NCBI GenBank assembly: GCA_002189035.1
Contig: NEEC01000010.1
Location: 806,001-870,000 of the forward strand
Length of the DNA stretch: 64,000 bases
DNA from: Utricularia gibba
Taxonomy: Eukaryota > Streptophyta > Magnoliopsida > Lamiales > Lentibulariaceae
Direction: 5' to 3'
Position numbers and translations under genes: made by a program. The notes under the pieces are model-generated. The model was not told where the DNA came from and did not search any database. It saw nothing but the letters and a program-made list of their open reading frames with translations. Shown one piece after another: positions 37,935-51,500 of the stretch; within the stretch, counting starts at the first letter, position 1, and each line of letters begins with the position of its first letter.

Positions 37935-40900
37935 TCATGGATCATGTACATGAGCGTCGGGAGAGAGTGTGAGGATAACTGTAGAGTAGCTAAGCATGGG
38001 GTACATGTTGTTATCAAGAAAATGAGCGTACTGTCTCAGAGCAATCTCCCGTTGAGGAAGCTCATCGGCAAGGAAATCGAATGGTGCCGGTTTTGCAGTG
38101 TCGACCAGTGGCTCCCACCGGTAGCCTGGTCGCTCAGGCAATGCAACTGTTACACAAACATGGCTGGCATTGAAAGCGATGTATAATTCTCCCTTCGCTG
38201 CATCCACCTGTTTTATCGATCACTCACAAGGATGTCACACGGAAGTAACTAAAAATTAAGTCTCTTGTTCTGAATGGATGATTGTTTGTGTACCAGTGTG
38301 AACGCAACAAATCGGCTTGCATCAGACCAATCAGGAGTCCCTGGTGAATGACCATGCCACTGAACCCGCTCTGCCGTTGGGAAGTCGTTCAAGCCAAGAG
38401 ATTCGCATTCACTGAAATGAAACATGAAGCTCAGTCCACTTTATTGCAGCCATAACTCGATAGAGAGGAGGTGATGTGTTCTTACTGGCGAAACTTAATC
38501 ATGAGGCGGCAGAACCTCAAGAAGTCTGATGAGGCTTCCTCCATCTTATCCCAGCGAAAGTAGTTTATCTGCAAATGAAGAATAGGTTTTAAATACATGG
38601 AAAGCGAGAAAAGTCCGAGCTTCAAGCTCAATATGCTTACAAAATTATCATGGCAATATGTATTGTTGTTTCCGCCTTTTGTATGGCCATATTCATCCCC
38701 CATGTGTATCATAGGAACACCCTGATCGTCCAAACCATGCAATCAGAATCTGAGGTATACGTTATGCTTCCAATAAAGTGAACGATGCGAGCTTTCTTAC
38801 TTGAGAAACCATGAGGCAAGTGAAAAAATTCTTCATTTGGCGTCTTCTCAGTTTCTTCACTTGTGTACCAGCAAATTCTCCTTCCTAAGAAAAACAGGGA
38901 GCATAATCCCATCAAGAACACAACTTTTCAACTAAACATAGCGAGCCTACAATAATTACTGAAAAAATAGCGGATGGAAATAGTTGAAGGAATTTCTGAG
39001 TACCTCACCACAATTCCAGCTGTTGTTATGATTCTCACCATCTCGATTGTCTTCTCCATTAGCCAGATTGTGTTTGTTATTGTATGTGACCAAATCAGCT
39101 AAAGTAAAACCATCATGGGCACAGATAAAATTGATACTGTGCCAAGGTTTCCTTCCTCCTTCCTGGTGTAGATCAGTTAGGATAATCAATAAACAGTTTC
39201 AAATTTAAGGCCCTCTGCTGTGTAAAGAATAAAGAATGAGATCATATGGGTTGTCAATTGGACGTAATGAACTCTAGGAAAAAAGTTGGTAAAAATTGAA
39301 GCAGACTACAAAAGAACCAGAAAATCAGCACACAAGTATACTTGGAATTCAAATACTGCCTGGAAAAGGTACCTGGTATAAATTAGGGCTGCCACAGAGA
39401 CATTGAGCGAATGCTCCAGAAAAACCATCTGTCCCCTTGATGAATTGCCTCACAGTATCACGGTACTGAAAAAAAAAAATGACTTTGCTATTGAAGCAGA
39501 CAATCTCTATTCTCTGTTTAATGTGTACACAAGGAACAGCTGTAGACAATGGGAAAGGATTCTATGTAACTTGCAATAAGAAGATCCTCGAGACGTTAGA
39601 TGACTTACCTTGCCATTCCATTCTGACCAAACACCCCGGTGAGGAAACATGCCAACTTGATAGAGACCTCCACAGTCCCAAGCCTCAGCTATGAGCTGGA
39701 ACAAAGAAAAACTCTTTTCTCTGTCGGACTGATAGTAATTAATCTCTTTTTAACAACTATATTGCTGGCATTCGGTCCATATCATTGACAGCAAACCAAG
39801 CATCAGGCTACCAAATAATCACAGACCTTTACTCCACGAAGAATGGGGTCACAGCTGATCATGTCGATTAATGGGGGAGCACTGAGAGGAGATCCTGTAC
39901 TGAGCTTCTCATCATCAATTGGAGCTCCATATACGTTAACTGCATCCCACAAACTGAAACACACCAAACCAAGAGGCAGTAAAAAATCAGCATTAATGAG
40001 AGTTGAGGGACTGCTCAGAGTAGTCAACCTGCTGCTCCTTGTCAGAATAGATGCAAGATCAAATCGAAATCCATCAACATGCATTTCCACAACCCAATAT
40101 CTGTTGATAATCATGACTAAGATAAATAAATATATCTGAGAAACATCATTATTAGGAGAATCAAATGTCAACAGTGAAAAGATACTTCGAAAAAAAAATG
40201 ATTAAAATTGCAAAATATTGATAAATCTTACAAATTTGAAAAACTTGAACCTTTTATAATTTCCATACAACAGAAAAAAGGGTTTATGGAAAAAGAATCT
40301 GAAAGGAATAACCTCAAGCAGTCCAGGATAAATTGCCGTACAACAGGGTGATTGCAGTTGAGAGTGTTCCCACAACCTGAATAATTGTAGTATTCACCCT
40401 TGGAAAAAAACTAAGTTATTCAGAAAGCACATTCTTTCAAATGATATTTTGAGGAAAAGGAACTTTCGAACCCAGTATGTGTTTTCCTGGAAAAGCAAGA
40501 AGAGAGCCCAAACAAACTGAAGGCAACAAACCTTGGGAGCAAGCATATAAAAGACACTATTGTCAAGACCTCTGAAGGATAATGTAGGCCCATTCTCGTT
40601 TCCTTCAGCAGTGTGATTGAAGACAACATCCATAATCACCTACAGTACCAATCACAAATGAAAACTTAGTCAATAAAATTCATGCAATAGAAAATTTTAC
40701 CTCGATTCCTCGCTTGTGTGCTTCTCGAACAAGATACTTAAATTCATTCACTGCACCAATTCCATAATTACCAGCACCAGCATAAGAGTATCTCGCCATT
40801 GGTGAAAAGAAATTGATTGTTGAATATCCCCAATAGTTCATTCTGCACGAACAAGAACTGTATTAAAACTAAAGAATTAAATAATATGGAGCAGGAAAAA

Positions 40901-42555
40901 TTATCAGTTTTCAAGTGCAAAGGGAAACTATGAAGTCACAATTTCACATCTCGTTCACAAAATAAATTCCAGGAAAAAGAAGGGGGGAAAATGCCGGGTG
41001 TGGCAAGAAAAAATGAAACTGGCCAAACATGTACTCAGATAGATAAAACATGTTAAACTATCATCCTTATTCTCAAACTGAAATAAACACTTTTCACTTT
41101 CTTTACAAGAAAAAAAGGGAGAGAAGCAATGATGCCGATGTTACTTGTAGTCACCCAATACTGAGTTATAGCTATAGTACTCCAATTCATTGAACTCATG
41201 GCAGGGCATTAGTTCAATGCAGTTGACGCCAAGTTTCTGCAGGCAAACAAAGCAAAATCAGAATAATGAATTAACTTTATGGGATGAAAAGTTGCAGTCT
41301 GAGCATATTTTTGTCAACAATGGTAATCGTGTTTCAGAATAGGTGATATAAAACACCAAGAAAGAGCAACGTAAAAAAAGATCAATTTCCACCTTCAAGT
41401 ATTCAAGTTTCTTCACCACCCCAGGGTATGTACCCGGAAATTCAGACATGCTCGATTCATGCATTGTGAATCCACGGACATGCATTTCATACACAATCAG
41501 CTTTGCCTGTGGGAGCTTAAGAGGCAAATCTCCTTCCCAGTCAAACTGAAAAATCAGAGAGTAGGTGTATGGTGAGGTAATTACATCATAAGAACTACAC
41601 TCCATGATTCAAACATATATCATTCACGGAAGGCATTCAACAATGAGATTATATTAATCCAAGTTTAGTACCTCGTCGCTAGTGGAAGGCACCACTGCAG
41701 CCATCTGAGGCCAACAATTCCCATCAGGTCCTAAAGTACCGTATTTCCCTCTGCTTACAACGGCCTAATTTGAATACCAGAGTCAGATAGAGACAAAACC
41801 AGTCGATGGTGTTTGCTTCATCTCCAGAGATATGATAAGTAGAAAAAAAGGCATTATCTTTATGTAAGACGACAGATGATAGAGACCTTTGCATATGGAT
41901 CAATTAGAATTTTTGAAGAATCAAAGTAGAGACCATCTTCCGGTGAGAAACTCCCATCAAATTTGTAGCCATAAGTCATATCTTCAATATCACCTTTCAC
42001 GAAAACATGCCACACATCACCTGTTCTATTGATCAGGGGATCAAGATTGATTTGCTCACTCACCCTTCCCTGCATTAAGATTTCCAAATTCGAAAGGCGT
42101 CACACAAAGGAGTTTTTTCCCGCAAAAAGAAGTAGGCGCTATTTTTTCTTTCCACTTGGCTAGTTCACAGAAAGACATTACCTTGGCCAAGTCAGTAAGA
42201 GTGATCAAACAGAGTGTGGCTGATGAAGCATTACTCGAAAAAACGGAGAAATTGACTCCCCATCTCTGGGAGTCGCACCAAACGGCGTCGGGTAACCAGA
42301 ATAAACCTCTAAGCGACGCTCCTTGACTTTAGGTTTCCCCACCAACGTGGCTATCTCCGCATCACCTCTTTCACTCACATTACTCACGATCACAGAATGT
42401 TTTGCGACTCGTTCGCTCATCACCCCATACTTATACGGAACACCGACGTTAAACTTGTTCCCCCGGCAAGGAAAACGGCTCCGCAAAACCAATTCAGGCC
42501 GGTAAGAACTCGACACCAATGAAGCCTGAATCAGCGTCGCTTCCATTTCAACCAT
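37935..42555 (-). CDS. ISA3: Isoamylase 3, chloroplastic (starch debranching), with an apparent 1-base frameshift
   Basis: Eighteen exons: complement(37935..38207, 38294..38411, 38486..38568, 38641..38721, 38801..38884, 39004..39162, 39373..39465, 39609..39695, 39827..39953, 40029..40100, 40313..40398, 40532..40639, 40701..40842, 41145..41236, 41393..41545, 41672..41764, 41887..42069, 42182..42555). A Ser-rich transit peptide opens exon 1. GH13 landmarks are all present: DVVFNH (region I), DGFRFDLAS (II, nucleophile Asp), IAEAWDCGG (III, Glu) and CAHDGFT (IV). ISA3 trims short branches during leaf starch breakdown in plastids. Exons 2-18 are in phase with each other, but exon 1 is 374 nt, one base short. 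At 42257-42260 a GATGGGGAGTC stretch has four Gs where a fifth would join [11 protein letters not shown] to [11 protein letters not shown]. As read, the exon 1 frame stops at 42205. With the base the length is 802 residues, close to known ISA3. A sequencing error is as likely as a real null. Confidence 0.92.
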
Positions 42556-44150
42556 GCATCACGGAGCAGAGCAATTGTTTGCAGGAAGATTCCGACTCCC
42601 CGAGCTTAACGTGGAGGAACGCAATCTCGATATTTGAGCTCCATTAACGGACAAATTTTTTCCTCGAATACATCTACAAGTTTCAAGATTTTTTTCACTG
42701 AATTTTCGAGCTTACCGTTCTGCACGTGGGACCTTCATTTAAATGGGCCCATCAACATAAATTGTTTTTGGGCTTGCATTCTCTTCGGCCCAATATTTAC
42801 GGAATCTTTCCACCGATTCTGATTTATTTATTTTTCGCTTCGCATGAGTAACGCCCAAACCGAAATTTAAGTATATGTGACTAAAAGTAATTAAATCGAA
42901 TCTAACTCACATTTAATTTGTATTGTACTAGTGCATTCGAACAAAAAAAAGTTCATTTTTTTCGATCAAGTTAAATTTTCCATTGAAATTTGAGAATTTT
43001 TAATTTATGGTAATTTTTCACTTTTAACATATTTTTATATTTTCAAAACTTCTTGGAAATACTTATTATCTTCTTAAAGTTTTATATTAGTTACCTAAAT
43101 TGAAATGTTCTTAAATATTGAATATTATTTAATGTAGATGTATGGGTTGCATTAGTGTAATAAATTGCACAAAAAAATCATTTTCAAAGGTTAAGTTCTT
43201 ACAGCAATATCTAACTTGTATGCTTGAGAAGTGGAATTAAGATAATAAAAAATAACTCGTTTTAATTTAAATAATTGGATCCAATAAAAAAAATAAGGGG
43301 CTAATATAGTTTCTCTGTTCATTATAAATCAAGAAATATTGTTTTAAAATTATGAATTCAATTTAAAGCAATGTTTTAGAATATTTTTGAAAGTTATTTT
43401 TATTTTTTAAAAATTATTATTTTTAACTTACTCCTTACTTTTTCAAATTTTTGTAGTATAACTTGAGAAATAATTTTGATAAAATTACTTTTATAATTCA
43501 TATTATTTTAAAATAAAATTATTTTTATTTTTGAAAAAATAGAAATAAATTCAAAAAATTTTCCATAACAGTATTTAAATCAAAATCGAATCCAATACAC
43601 GCTTTTGATTTATTGAATTAGCTCCAATGAATTTTATGCAAAACATCTTTATTAATATTTTATGATAAATAAAATGGATTAAAAAATAAATTGAATATGA
43701 CCCAAAATTCTGAAAATTTTACCAAAATAGTTTATAAAATGATTACCAAAAATGGCATTCCTAGAAGTTCCTAAAAGTGGAAAACTTGGAACGCTATCTC
43801 TTCCACACGGGAAAGGGAAAGGGAAAAGGAAGAGGATGCGAACATATCACAAAACAGCTTAGAGCTTGTTCTTTGCACGCAGGAGTGAAATCTACGTGCA
43901 AAGAGAAAGCTCTACACGAAATCGGAGAGTCAAGTGTGTGATGCCTGGATCATCTCCACTGCTGGCTGCAAGGCAGTCAACTCATTCCCGGGGACCAAAA
44001 GAAAACCGCTACAGTCTACCATGCAGCTAGGCTTCATGATAGCTAGTAAAACAGCAAAAAGAGATGGGCTCTCGGAATGTGAAACCTTCAACCTTATTCA
44101 TGATTGATGATGGATTAGATGCTTGCAGCAGCAGCAGCAGCAGCAGGTAG
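42556..44150. other. Isoamylase promoter, AT-rich DNA, FLZ 3' flank
   Basis: The isoamylase promoter lies at about 42560-42860. 42.9-43.75 kb is AT-rich and featureless. From 43.78 kb GC rises; this part probably includes the 3' untranslated region of the minus-strand FLZ gene. Confidence 0.4.
44125..44146 (+). repeat. (GCA)7 microsatellite
   Basis: Seven perfect GCA units just past the FLZ stop codon (44151), so probably in its 3' untranslated region (CUG-type on the transcript). A useful length-polymorphic marker. Confidence 0.85.
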
Positions 44151-45291
44151 CTAAGCTGCTACAACTTTGGCAGAGAAGCTCTTTGGATCTGAGCATGGGG
44201 ACACGGAGTACTCCATCTGCTGCTTCTTCAACCTTGACTGGCACTTGGCTTCCTTTTTCTCGATGGAGATTTGCTCATCCCGGCACTCTGAGCTGCAGAA
44301 TGCCATGTCTCCTCTGCACAGAACTAGATTTCGATTATACACAGACGCGGCAATGGCCTTCCATTGATGCGAGAGCAATTCACATTCCATTCATTACTTA
44401 CTCAGGTTCTAAACCTTGTTATACTCGGACAAGAAATGCACAGATGAAAAATGGGACAGAATGAACGATCTTCTTCTACAGAAAAGAACACCAAAAGGGG
44501 TTCAAGCCCAACTTCTAAGAATTCTTGCAATCGAATGCATGGAAAGTCAGTTGCTTAACCCAACTCTACTTGCTTAAAATGACAGCATGCTAGGATTCGC
44601 TACTGCTACAAATGAACAGAACATGAACTCAAGATGCGGATACGACATCATCGCCAAATGAAGGCAATGAGTGATCTATTTTCCTCATAAATTACACCCA
44701 TATTCCTACAAAGTGAGAAACTTGTGCCACGGAAGAATCAGTGAGAAGAGACTGTGTATACCTGTACATAAAAATATCCAACCCTTGAAGCATCTTCTTG
44801 CAGAGAGAGCAGTAATTCAGAAAATCAGAAGCCATGAGCTCACCAAACGAAGAGCTGGGCACAGCCTTCGTGCCGCGACTCCCACTAAAAGAAACATGGG
44901 TTGACCCAATAACGCTTTCAGCGGACACAGATCCGAAGTATTCTCTTTTCTCGATCACATTCTCCCCAACATGAGAAATCACGCATGTGTACTCATCCGT
45001 TTTTTCCCATCCAACATTCCCCCCTCTATTCTCCTTAAAAAAGCCGTTTTTACCCAGAATCGGAATCGCGTTCGATGCGGATTTCGGAGATATCGCAACG
45101 ACCGCTTTCCTGTTCAGATCCGGATCTCCACCGCAACGGTGATCGTTCACGGCGGCGAGAATCCCAAGCCCCACAGCCCCATCTGGCTGCTCGAAATTCC
45201 TAGGAGATTTTCGGGCACTGCTCTGTCTCTTGAAATCGGTTAGGTTTAGGAAGGAAAGGTTCAAAGAGAGTTTTCTCTTTGTTCCTTCCAT
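44151..45291 (-). CDS. FCS-like zinc finger (FLZ, DUF581) protein
   Basis: Two exons: complement(44151..44313, 44762..45291), in phase, 230 residues. The FLZ domain straddles the intron: FLNYCSLCKKMLQGLDIFMYR then GDMAFCSSECR. The zinc ligands are Cys161, Cys164, Cys183 and Cys187. The N-terminal 155 residues are Ser/Gly-rich and disordered. FLZ proteins are plant-specific adaptors that bind SnRK1 kinase subunits and link energy and sugar state to signalling. The start is the ATG at 45291 (MEGTKRKLSL); the frame is open a few codons further upstream but without an ATG. The intron position inside the domain (after the MYR codon) is the family norm. Confidence 0.93.
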
Positions 45292-45956
45292 AACAGAAAA
45301 CACGATCTACTTCACTCACCCAGAATCCAAGGTACCACCTTTCAAGCCCAGGGAATCAAAAAACCGAAGCTTGAGCAGATCTTGGGGGAGAGAGAGAAAT
45401 TGGTAGATCAGCCATTCCTCCGCTGCTGCTCTTCTCTCTCCCCAAAAAATTATCGGGGTGCTTCCAGAGCCGAAGGAACCCTTTTTACTGTTTTTCTTTT
45501 ACTCTTTTTTCTATAGGATGGATGAGAAATGACAAAAAATATAAGAATAACAGCGAACGTTATTGGTAAAGTAAACGACGGAGAAGGCAATAGATATCGA
45601 ATTTGTTATATAAGTGGAGCTAAGGTGGGACAAAATCTCCAATGGAAGTATCAGAACTGAGGCTACATCTTAGGATTTATGTCAAAAATGATGGAAGATT
45701 GTAAGAAAAACAAGGATGTACAAAATTGTTGTAGGAGAGGCCGTTTCAGTAAGAGCAATGAACTACGATAGGATACTTTCTTTACTTCTGTTCCAGGCAT
45801 TCTTGGCCATGAAGCTCTGACGACGACACTAGAAATTTGGAGAAGAGTTCACCTGCGAAGAGTTATCATCAATCTCAAGAACTGATCTTTCTCTATTTGC
45901 GGTGAATCAAGTTGACATGTACTCACGTATGAATGGCAAGATTGCTGAATTCCTCC
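45292..45956. other. Intergenic between FLZ and kinase genes
   Basis: FLZ leader and promoter to about 45500, then the 3' flank of the downstream kinase gene. No other feature is seen. Confidence 0.45.
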
Positions 45957-48584
45957 TCATGGAATTGTGCTTGCTGAAAACATGTTCATCGACTGTTCCC
46001 CTAAGGTTCGCAATCTGTTGAGCTCCGGTAACACGACGGTCCCGAGATCCGGCCTATCTTTTTTCCTCAACTCGGTGCACTTAAGAGCCATCTTTGCAAA
46101 ACTCAATGCCTCTTCTACTGGCCAATCATGAACTGCAGGGTCGAGCATTTCAGAGAAAGTTCCACGGTCAATAGCTCTTTCCACATAATGAGTTAAACCC
46201 ATTGGAGGTTTGGCTGTTATGATTTGTAGTAGCATTACTCCCAAGGAGTATACATCGGATTTGATTCCCAACATGCCAGTTTGCTGGTATTCGGGGTCTA
46301 TGTAGCAGAAGGTTCCGGCTGCTGCGGTCATGTGATATTGTGTCACACTGTCAGCTACGGAAGGAGGTACAAGCCTAGACAACCCCACATCACTGATCTT
46401 GCTCACAAAGTTACTATCAAGTAGAATGTTTCCTGGTTTTAGATCTCGGTGGACTAAGGGCTCTGGTTTTGTTTGGTGAAGGAAAAGAAGGCCAGCGGCT
46501 ATCTCTGCTGCTATTTTGAACCGGATCTGCCAAGAGAGGACCGGAGTGTTTCCTCGTCGGAACAACCGATCGTCCAAACTGCCGTTAGCCATATGTTCAT
46601 ATACAAGGCAACCATACTCCGGGCAAGCTCCAAGAAGGAGAACCATGTTGGGATGCCTAATGCAACTCAAAACTTCAACCTGCATCAAAGTATAGAAAGT
46701 TTGAGGCTGTGTTTCTTATTTTATCTGGTTTTTTTGGTTTGTATTCACCTCTTGCTGAAACTGTGATCTTCCTTGAGCGGCATCAGGACGAAGAACCTTT
46801 ACTGCTACCGGTGTGTGATCAAGGTGGCACTTAAAAACTGGACCATATCCGCCTTCTCCAATTTTAAGTGATGCAGAGAAGTTCTGCGTTGCGGCTTCGA
46901 TTTCCTCTATTGTGTATTTCCGATAACGAACGCCTACATCCGAGAACTTCTCCATCATCATCTTCCTCTCCTCCACTTCCTTCAGTGCTTTTCTCTCAGC
47001 ATCTATTCTTTTTTGAGCTTCAAGTTCAGCTATTCTCTGAGCCGCTTCAGCTTTTTCAAGAGCAGCCCTGCATTTAGCCTTTTCCTTCTCCGCGATCGCT
47101 AACGCTGCTTCTTCAGCTAGCCTTGCCTCCTCGAATCGTTGCTCTTCTTCAATTTTCCATCGGTGAAGTTCTAGGGCCTGTGTAAATGCAAATTTCAACA
47201 TTTTCTTCTCCTGAATACATGTATTCTGGCTACACAAATTTTACTTTTTGTTTTGCCGAGAGTGCTTCCTTGCAAGCTGAACTGTACATGTCCATTGTTT
47301 GCTTGAGTTCCTGCTTGAGCCTTCTCATCTCAGCTTCTACTTCTTCCTGCATTTACACTTCAAAATCATAAAACAGAAATCACTCAAAGTTCCCTATGGA
47401 TGTTCATTTGCTCACCATGCTTTGGGAGCCTGACAATGAAAAAGCTTCTCCTTCATAGGAGTTAGTTGAGAAGACACCAAAGTTGTCCTTTGATTCCAAC
47501 ATATTTTGATTGACGTATGAAGATCCAAACCCATATCGATTCTCCATTTCGAAGTTACTTAACGTACGAGGCAGCATCATCATCATTCCCTGATCTTGTG
47601 CTCTAGAAGTACGATCACTGCATGGTCTGCTGGAGCTCACAAAAGACAGGTCACTCTCAGGCATCGGAAGTTCTCCAAGCGCACGAATAGAGCTCCTGCC
47701 TCTTGTAAAAGGTGATCTACAACAAATGCAACATTCCGTTCTACTCTCACTTGGTCTGATCAAAATTTGTATGGGTAGCTGATGCTTAACCTTATTGTAT
47801 CAGTGTCCTCGGTGATGCTTCTAGCCCCATATGGCGACAGATGTGCTCCCCGCAAGGAGCCATCGCTTGGTGGTTCGGCGGTTGCTTCACGAGCTCCGTC
47901 TTTGGCAAACGGTGATGTAGCCGGCCTAGTAGAGGCCATCTTCCCCTTGGCAACGACAAACACCGTGCAAAAATCTGGTGCAATCTTAGTAATTGTCCCT
48001 GATACATCAGCACTCTTGATCCCCCTGTCAGGATAGATACTTGTAAGTACTGCGCCTAAGCTAAGCAAAGCGAGCATGGCTTCTCTTCTACAGTACCTAA
48101 CGAATCCAGTCTTAGCAGAGGATCCCACCACCAACGTCTCGATCATGTTGCTCTTCACATACTCAGAGATGGCCCTAGCCACGTCTGAATCCTCGAGCGC
48201 AACGTCAGTGACTTGTATCTATTGAACAATCATGTTACATTCCAGCAGAGATGGCCACATGAGCTGTTTAAGTTTCTTACATCCTTGCGAGTGCAGAAGC
48301 ATCGGAAGGGAAGGAAGATTTCTTTGGCGTGGTTGTCAACTGCTGCCTTTCCTGAGAGTTGGAAGATTTCTTTGGCATGGTTGGAGTTTATATGGAATGC
48401 AGGAGTGGGTGATACTGATCTGGATGTGAAACTCACCTGGGTTGGGAGCTGGGGAGGCCCTCTGTCTGACATGAATCAGGGTGGCGCATTTGCCTTTGGT
48501 GAGGAGATTGTCGACGGCCCACTTCAGCGCCGCTTGGCTTCCTTTGTCTTTGTCCACGGCTACTGCAACTGTCTCCGGCTTCAT
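45957..48584 (-). CDS. USP-domain receptor-like cytoplasmic kinase without U-box (RLCK-IX type)
   Basis: Seven exons: complement(45957..46679, 46749..47177, 47245..47346, 47416..47716, 47791..48218, 48281..48351, 48437..48584), in phase, 733 residues. Order: an N-terminal universal-stress-protein domain (VAVAVDKDKGSQAALKWAVD to LVVGSSAKTGFVR, about 4-120), a Ser-rich linker, a charged coiled coil (about 320-425), and a protein kinase (about 440-715). Kinase motifs: GEGGYGPVFK, VAVKVL, HRDLKPGN (about 570-577), and DVG instead of DFG (SDVGLSR), normal for this subfamily. The catalytic Lys and both Asp are kept, so activity is plausible. Related PUB34/35/51/52 proteins continue into a U-box E3 domain. 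This one stops 20 residues after LPELNRLR, so it is a kinase-only member. The start is the ATG before KPETVAVAVD; the frame upstream has no ATG. Confidence 0.92.
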
Positions 48585-51500
48585 TTTCGTTTTCGTCCGA
48601 CGCTGGGCTGGACACAACAGCTGTTTGTGTGTTCAGCGTGATGAAGAGGCCCGAGGTTCCTCTTCTTCTCTTGGGAGAAGAAGAAGCTTTCCTCCTGGGC
48701 AAGCTCCTCGGCACCATGCTTCCAATCCAATCCAAACATTTTATTACATCCTTGTTGAGGTCTCCTACAAAAAAGGACAACCTTCCCTTTCTTACTTTCT
48801 TTGCCAAAGGCTAGGCTCCGCTAGCTTTGACGGAAGAATTTTATTTAAACAATACCGTGCTTGTGGCAATTAAAAAATTACAAAATAAATCCCACTTGCA
48901 TTGCCTGAAATATATTAACTATTTTAAAAAAATAAAGTTGAATCTTGCCATTTACACGATCCAACCTTTTTAAATTCTTAAATATGTTATGGAACCATAA
49001 TGGATTGAGTGTGCGTCAATTAAAAATAATGAAAAATCACATTGTGTTAAATTGTATAATAATATCTTATTAAAATAAAATGTTATTATACTGTGACACG
49101 GATTTTTTTAATTATCACAAAAAGATGTAGCAAAAGGGTTTTGTTGAATTCAAAATCCACTAAGAAATCATGATTAAATAGATACTTTGTGGTGGTTAGC
49201 AATCCACTTATTCATCATTGATTGATGGATATCTTTTGGCTTTATCTCTTAAATTATGTGAGTCGCGAGGATACTTGGCTATTTTTCACCTCACCACATT
49301 CAATTAAAGAGATTGTATCCTTCCTTATCACTTTATGCATGGCTATCACTCCTATCTACATCCTCATAACTCATTTTACTCTTCTCTCTCAACAGCAAGT
49401 ACCTCAATGTGTTTGCCTTTGGCAGTGATTAAATAAATGCATTTATCCACATATTTAAGCGGTTTAAATAAATCGAATGAATAAAGTTAATTCAAATACA
49501 ACTTACGCATTAAATATGGATATATTACTAACGTAGGAGCATTTTCCAACAAAGGATATTACCAAATAATATAAATTCTTGTTGAGAAAATTGCAAGAAT
49601 AGAACCTCAAATTTAAGTCAATATAAAGAATTTAATCTTCAGGTTTTAAATTGTAAAAGAGACATCATAAGTTGTCAAAACTGTGCAACCAAAGCTCAGA
49701 TTTTCAAAATTTTTAAAAAGTAAGCATGTTTACAACACTGCGAATCGACCATGGTTTCAAATTCAACAAAATTTCATGTTAGTACTTTTCACATTTGCGT
49801 TTGAAATTCTACGAATCAAATGATACTCTATTAGGATTATATTGTGTTTTTATTGATGGTGATTCTGCAAGTGAATAGAAACTATTGAAATAATAAAATA
49901 AGTTCGTATCTATAGAGAATTGTTATTGGAATTTTCTTTTCAAAACAAATATTTAAAAGATTGAAAACTAAAGAAAGATTGAGTTTTAAAAACAATAAGA
50001 AAAATAGCCTTGGATATAAGATCCACCTTACTTGAAATTTGTCCTTGCGTGTGTGCAAACCTTGAGAATTAACCTGCTTGCGCAAGCTTTGGGGGTGTTA
50101 CGTTAAAATAGTGCTACTCGATGACCGTTATAGCACCGTTTCTTGTTTTGTGGGATTATGGAATCAACTACGCTACCAGAGACATTTCACCTTTTGTGAT
50201 AATTCATATTTTCCCCACATCCAAATCTAACCCCTACACTTCTCACCTCGCAGACAGATTAGACAGAATGTGTCTTACTAATGATATACGATTGAGCCCT
50301 TCTCCTTAGGTGTTTGAGGCCAATCTTTGATTCTCCCACACTCCCTTAGGGTTATATGGTATTAAAGATCACGTTGGTAAAGAAAACGTTGTGAAAAACA
50401 GAGTCAAACCTCAAATTAAATGTTGAAAAACATAGTAAAACAGTCACACGCACAAGACATGCACAAGCAAGGCTTCACAACAGATCCTCAGCCGCAAGCG
50501 CTGACACACGCATGTTTAACTCTAAACAACAAAAGTTGATAAAAAATGAAAGAAAAGTAATTCAAAACATGCTACACTCGTCTCTAAACCCTAAACTGAC
50601 TCTCTGATTGTCCACTCCTAACTAACTCCTTTGATCTTCGCATTTGGATCTTTATATAATGGTAGGGACTTGTTGAGCTTTCTTGATGGACTCACATCAA
50701 ATTTTCTATCCGGATCTTCTAAGATTTGATACATATCTTCTAGGTTAAGATCCAAGTTTTCTAAGATAAGATGCGAATCTTATCTTATCTAAGAATCTTT
50801 GACTGAGTCTTCATTTAGATAAACCAAATCTTTGACTCAATCAAAATCAACTCGTAAATCTTCCAAATTATGCCAAAATTTTCCTGAAAAATTATAAAAC
50901 ATATTTTCCCTCCAAAAAAATCAAAGTAGTATAAAATATATAAAATTCTTTTAAAAACATAAGAAAAATGGGATAAAAAGAATGCGAAACTCATCCAATT
51001 GAGTCTCAAAAAGCATAAATATAAGTGACAAAAAATTAATTATCATTTATCTCGTATGATTTGAAGTGATGATGATCATATCCCATTCACTTCTTATATG
51101 ATTCAAAGTGATAATGATTATATCACATGTCGTATGATGAAGTATTATATAATCGGTCAGTTTTGGTAATATAGGGGAGATAGAAGGGTTAAATATGCAA
51201 TTTTATAAGTTGAGAATAAAATATTTACAAAAAAAGCAAGTTGGTGAGTCTATGGCATAATTTTGAAATTTAAAAATCAAATTCTTTATATTGACTATAA
51301 GTTGTGATGCCACCGCAAACTCCACCCAAATTTTTTTACCACTTTTTTGACTAAGAAAAATAAATTTGTATTATTAAGTCAACCAGAGTACATAACATAT
51401 AGGAGGGAGGATAAGAGTATCTTCATAATGTACTGTAATACAATAAAATGAGTTGGCCATAATTGGACGCCGTGATAACTTAGGGCGTGTGACATAAGAT

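Noticed and set aside
43930-43980. TGCCTGGATCATCTCCACTG, which resembled a microRNA precursor at first glance
   Set aside because: It does not match miR160, miR172 or other families I know, and I saw no complementary arm nearby.
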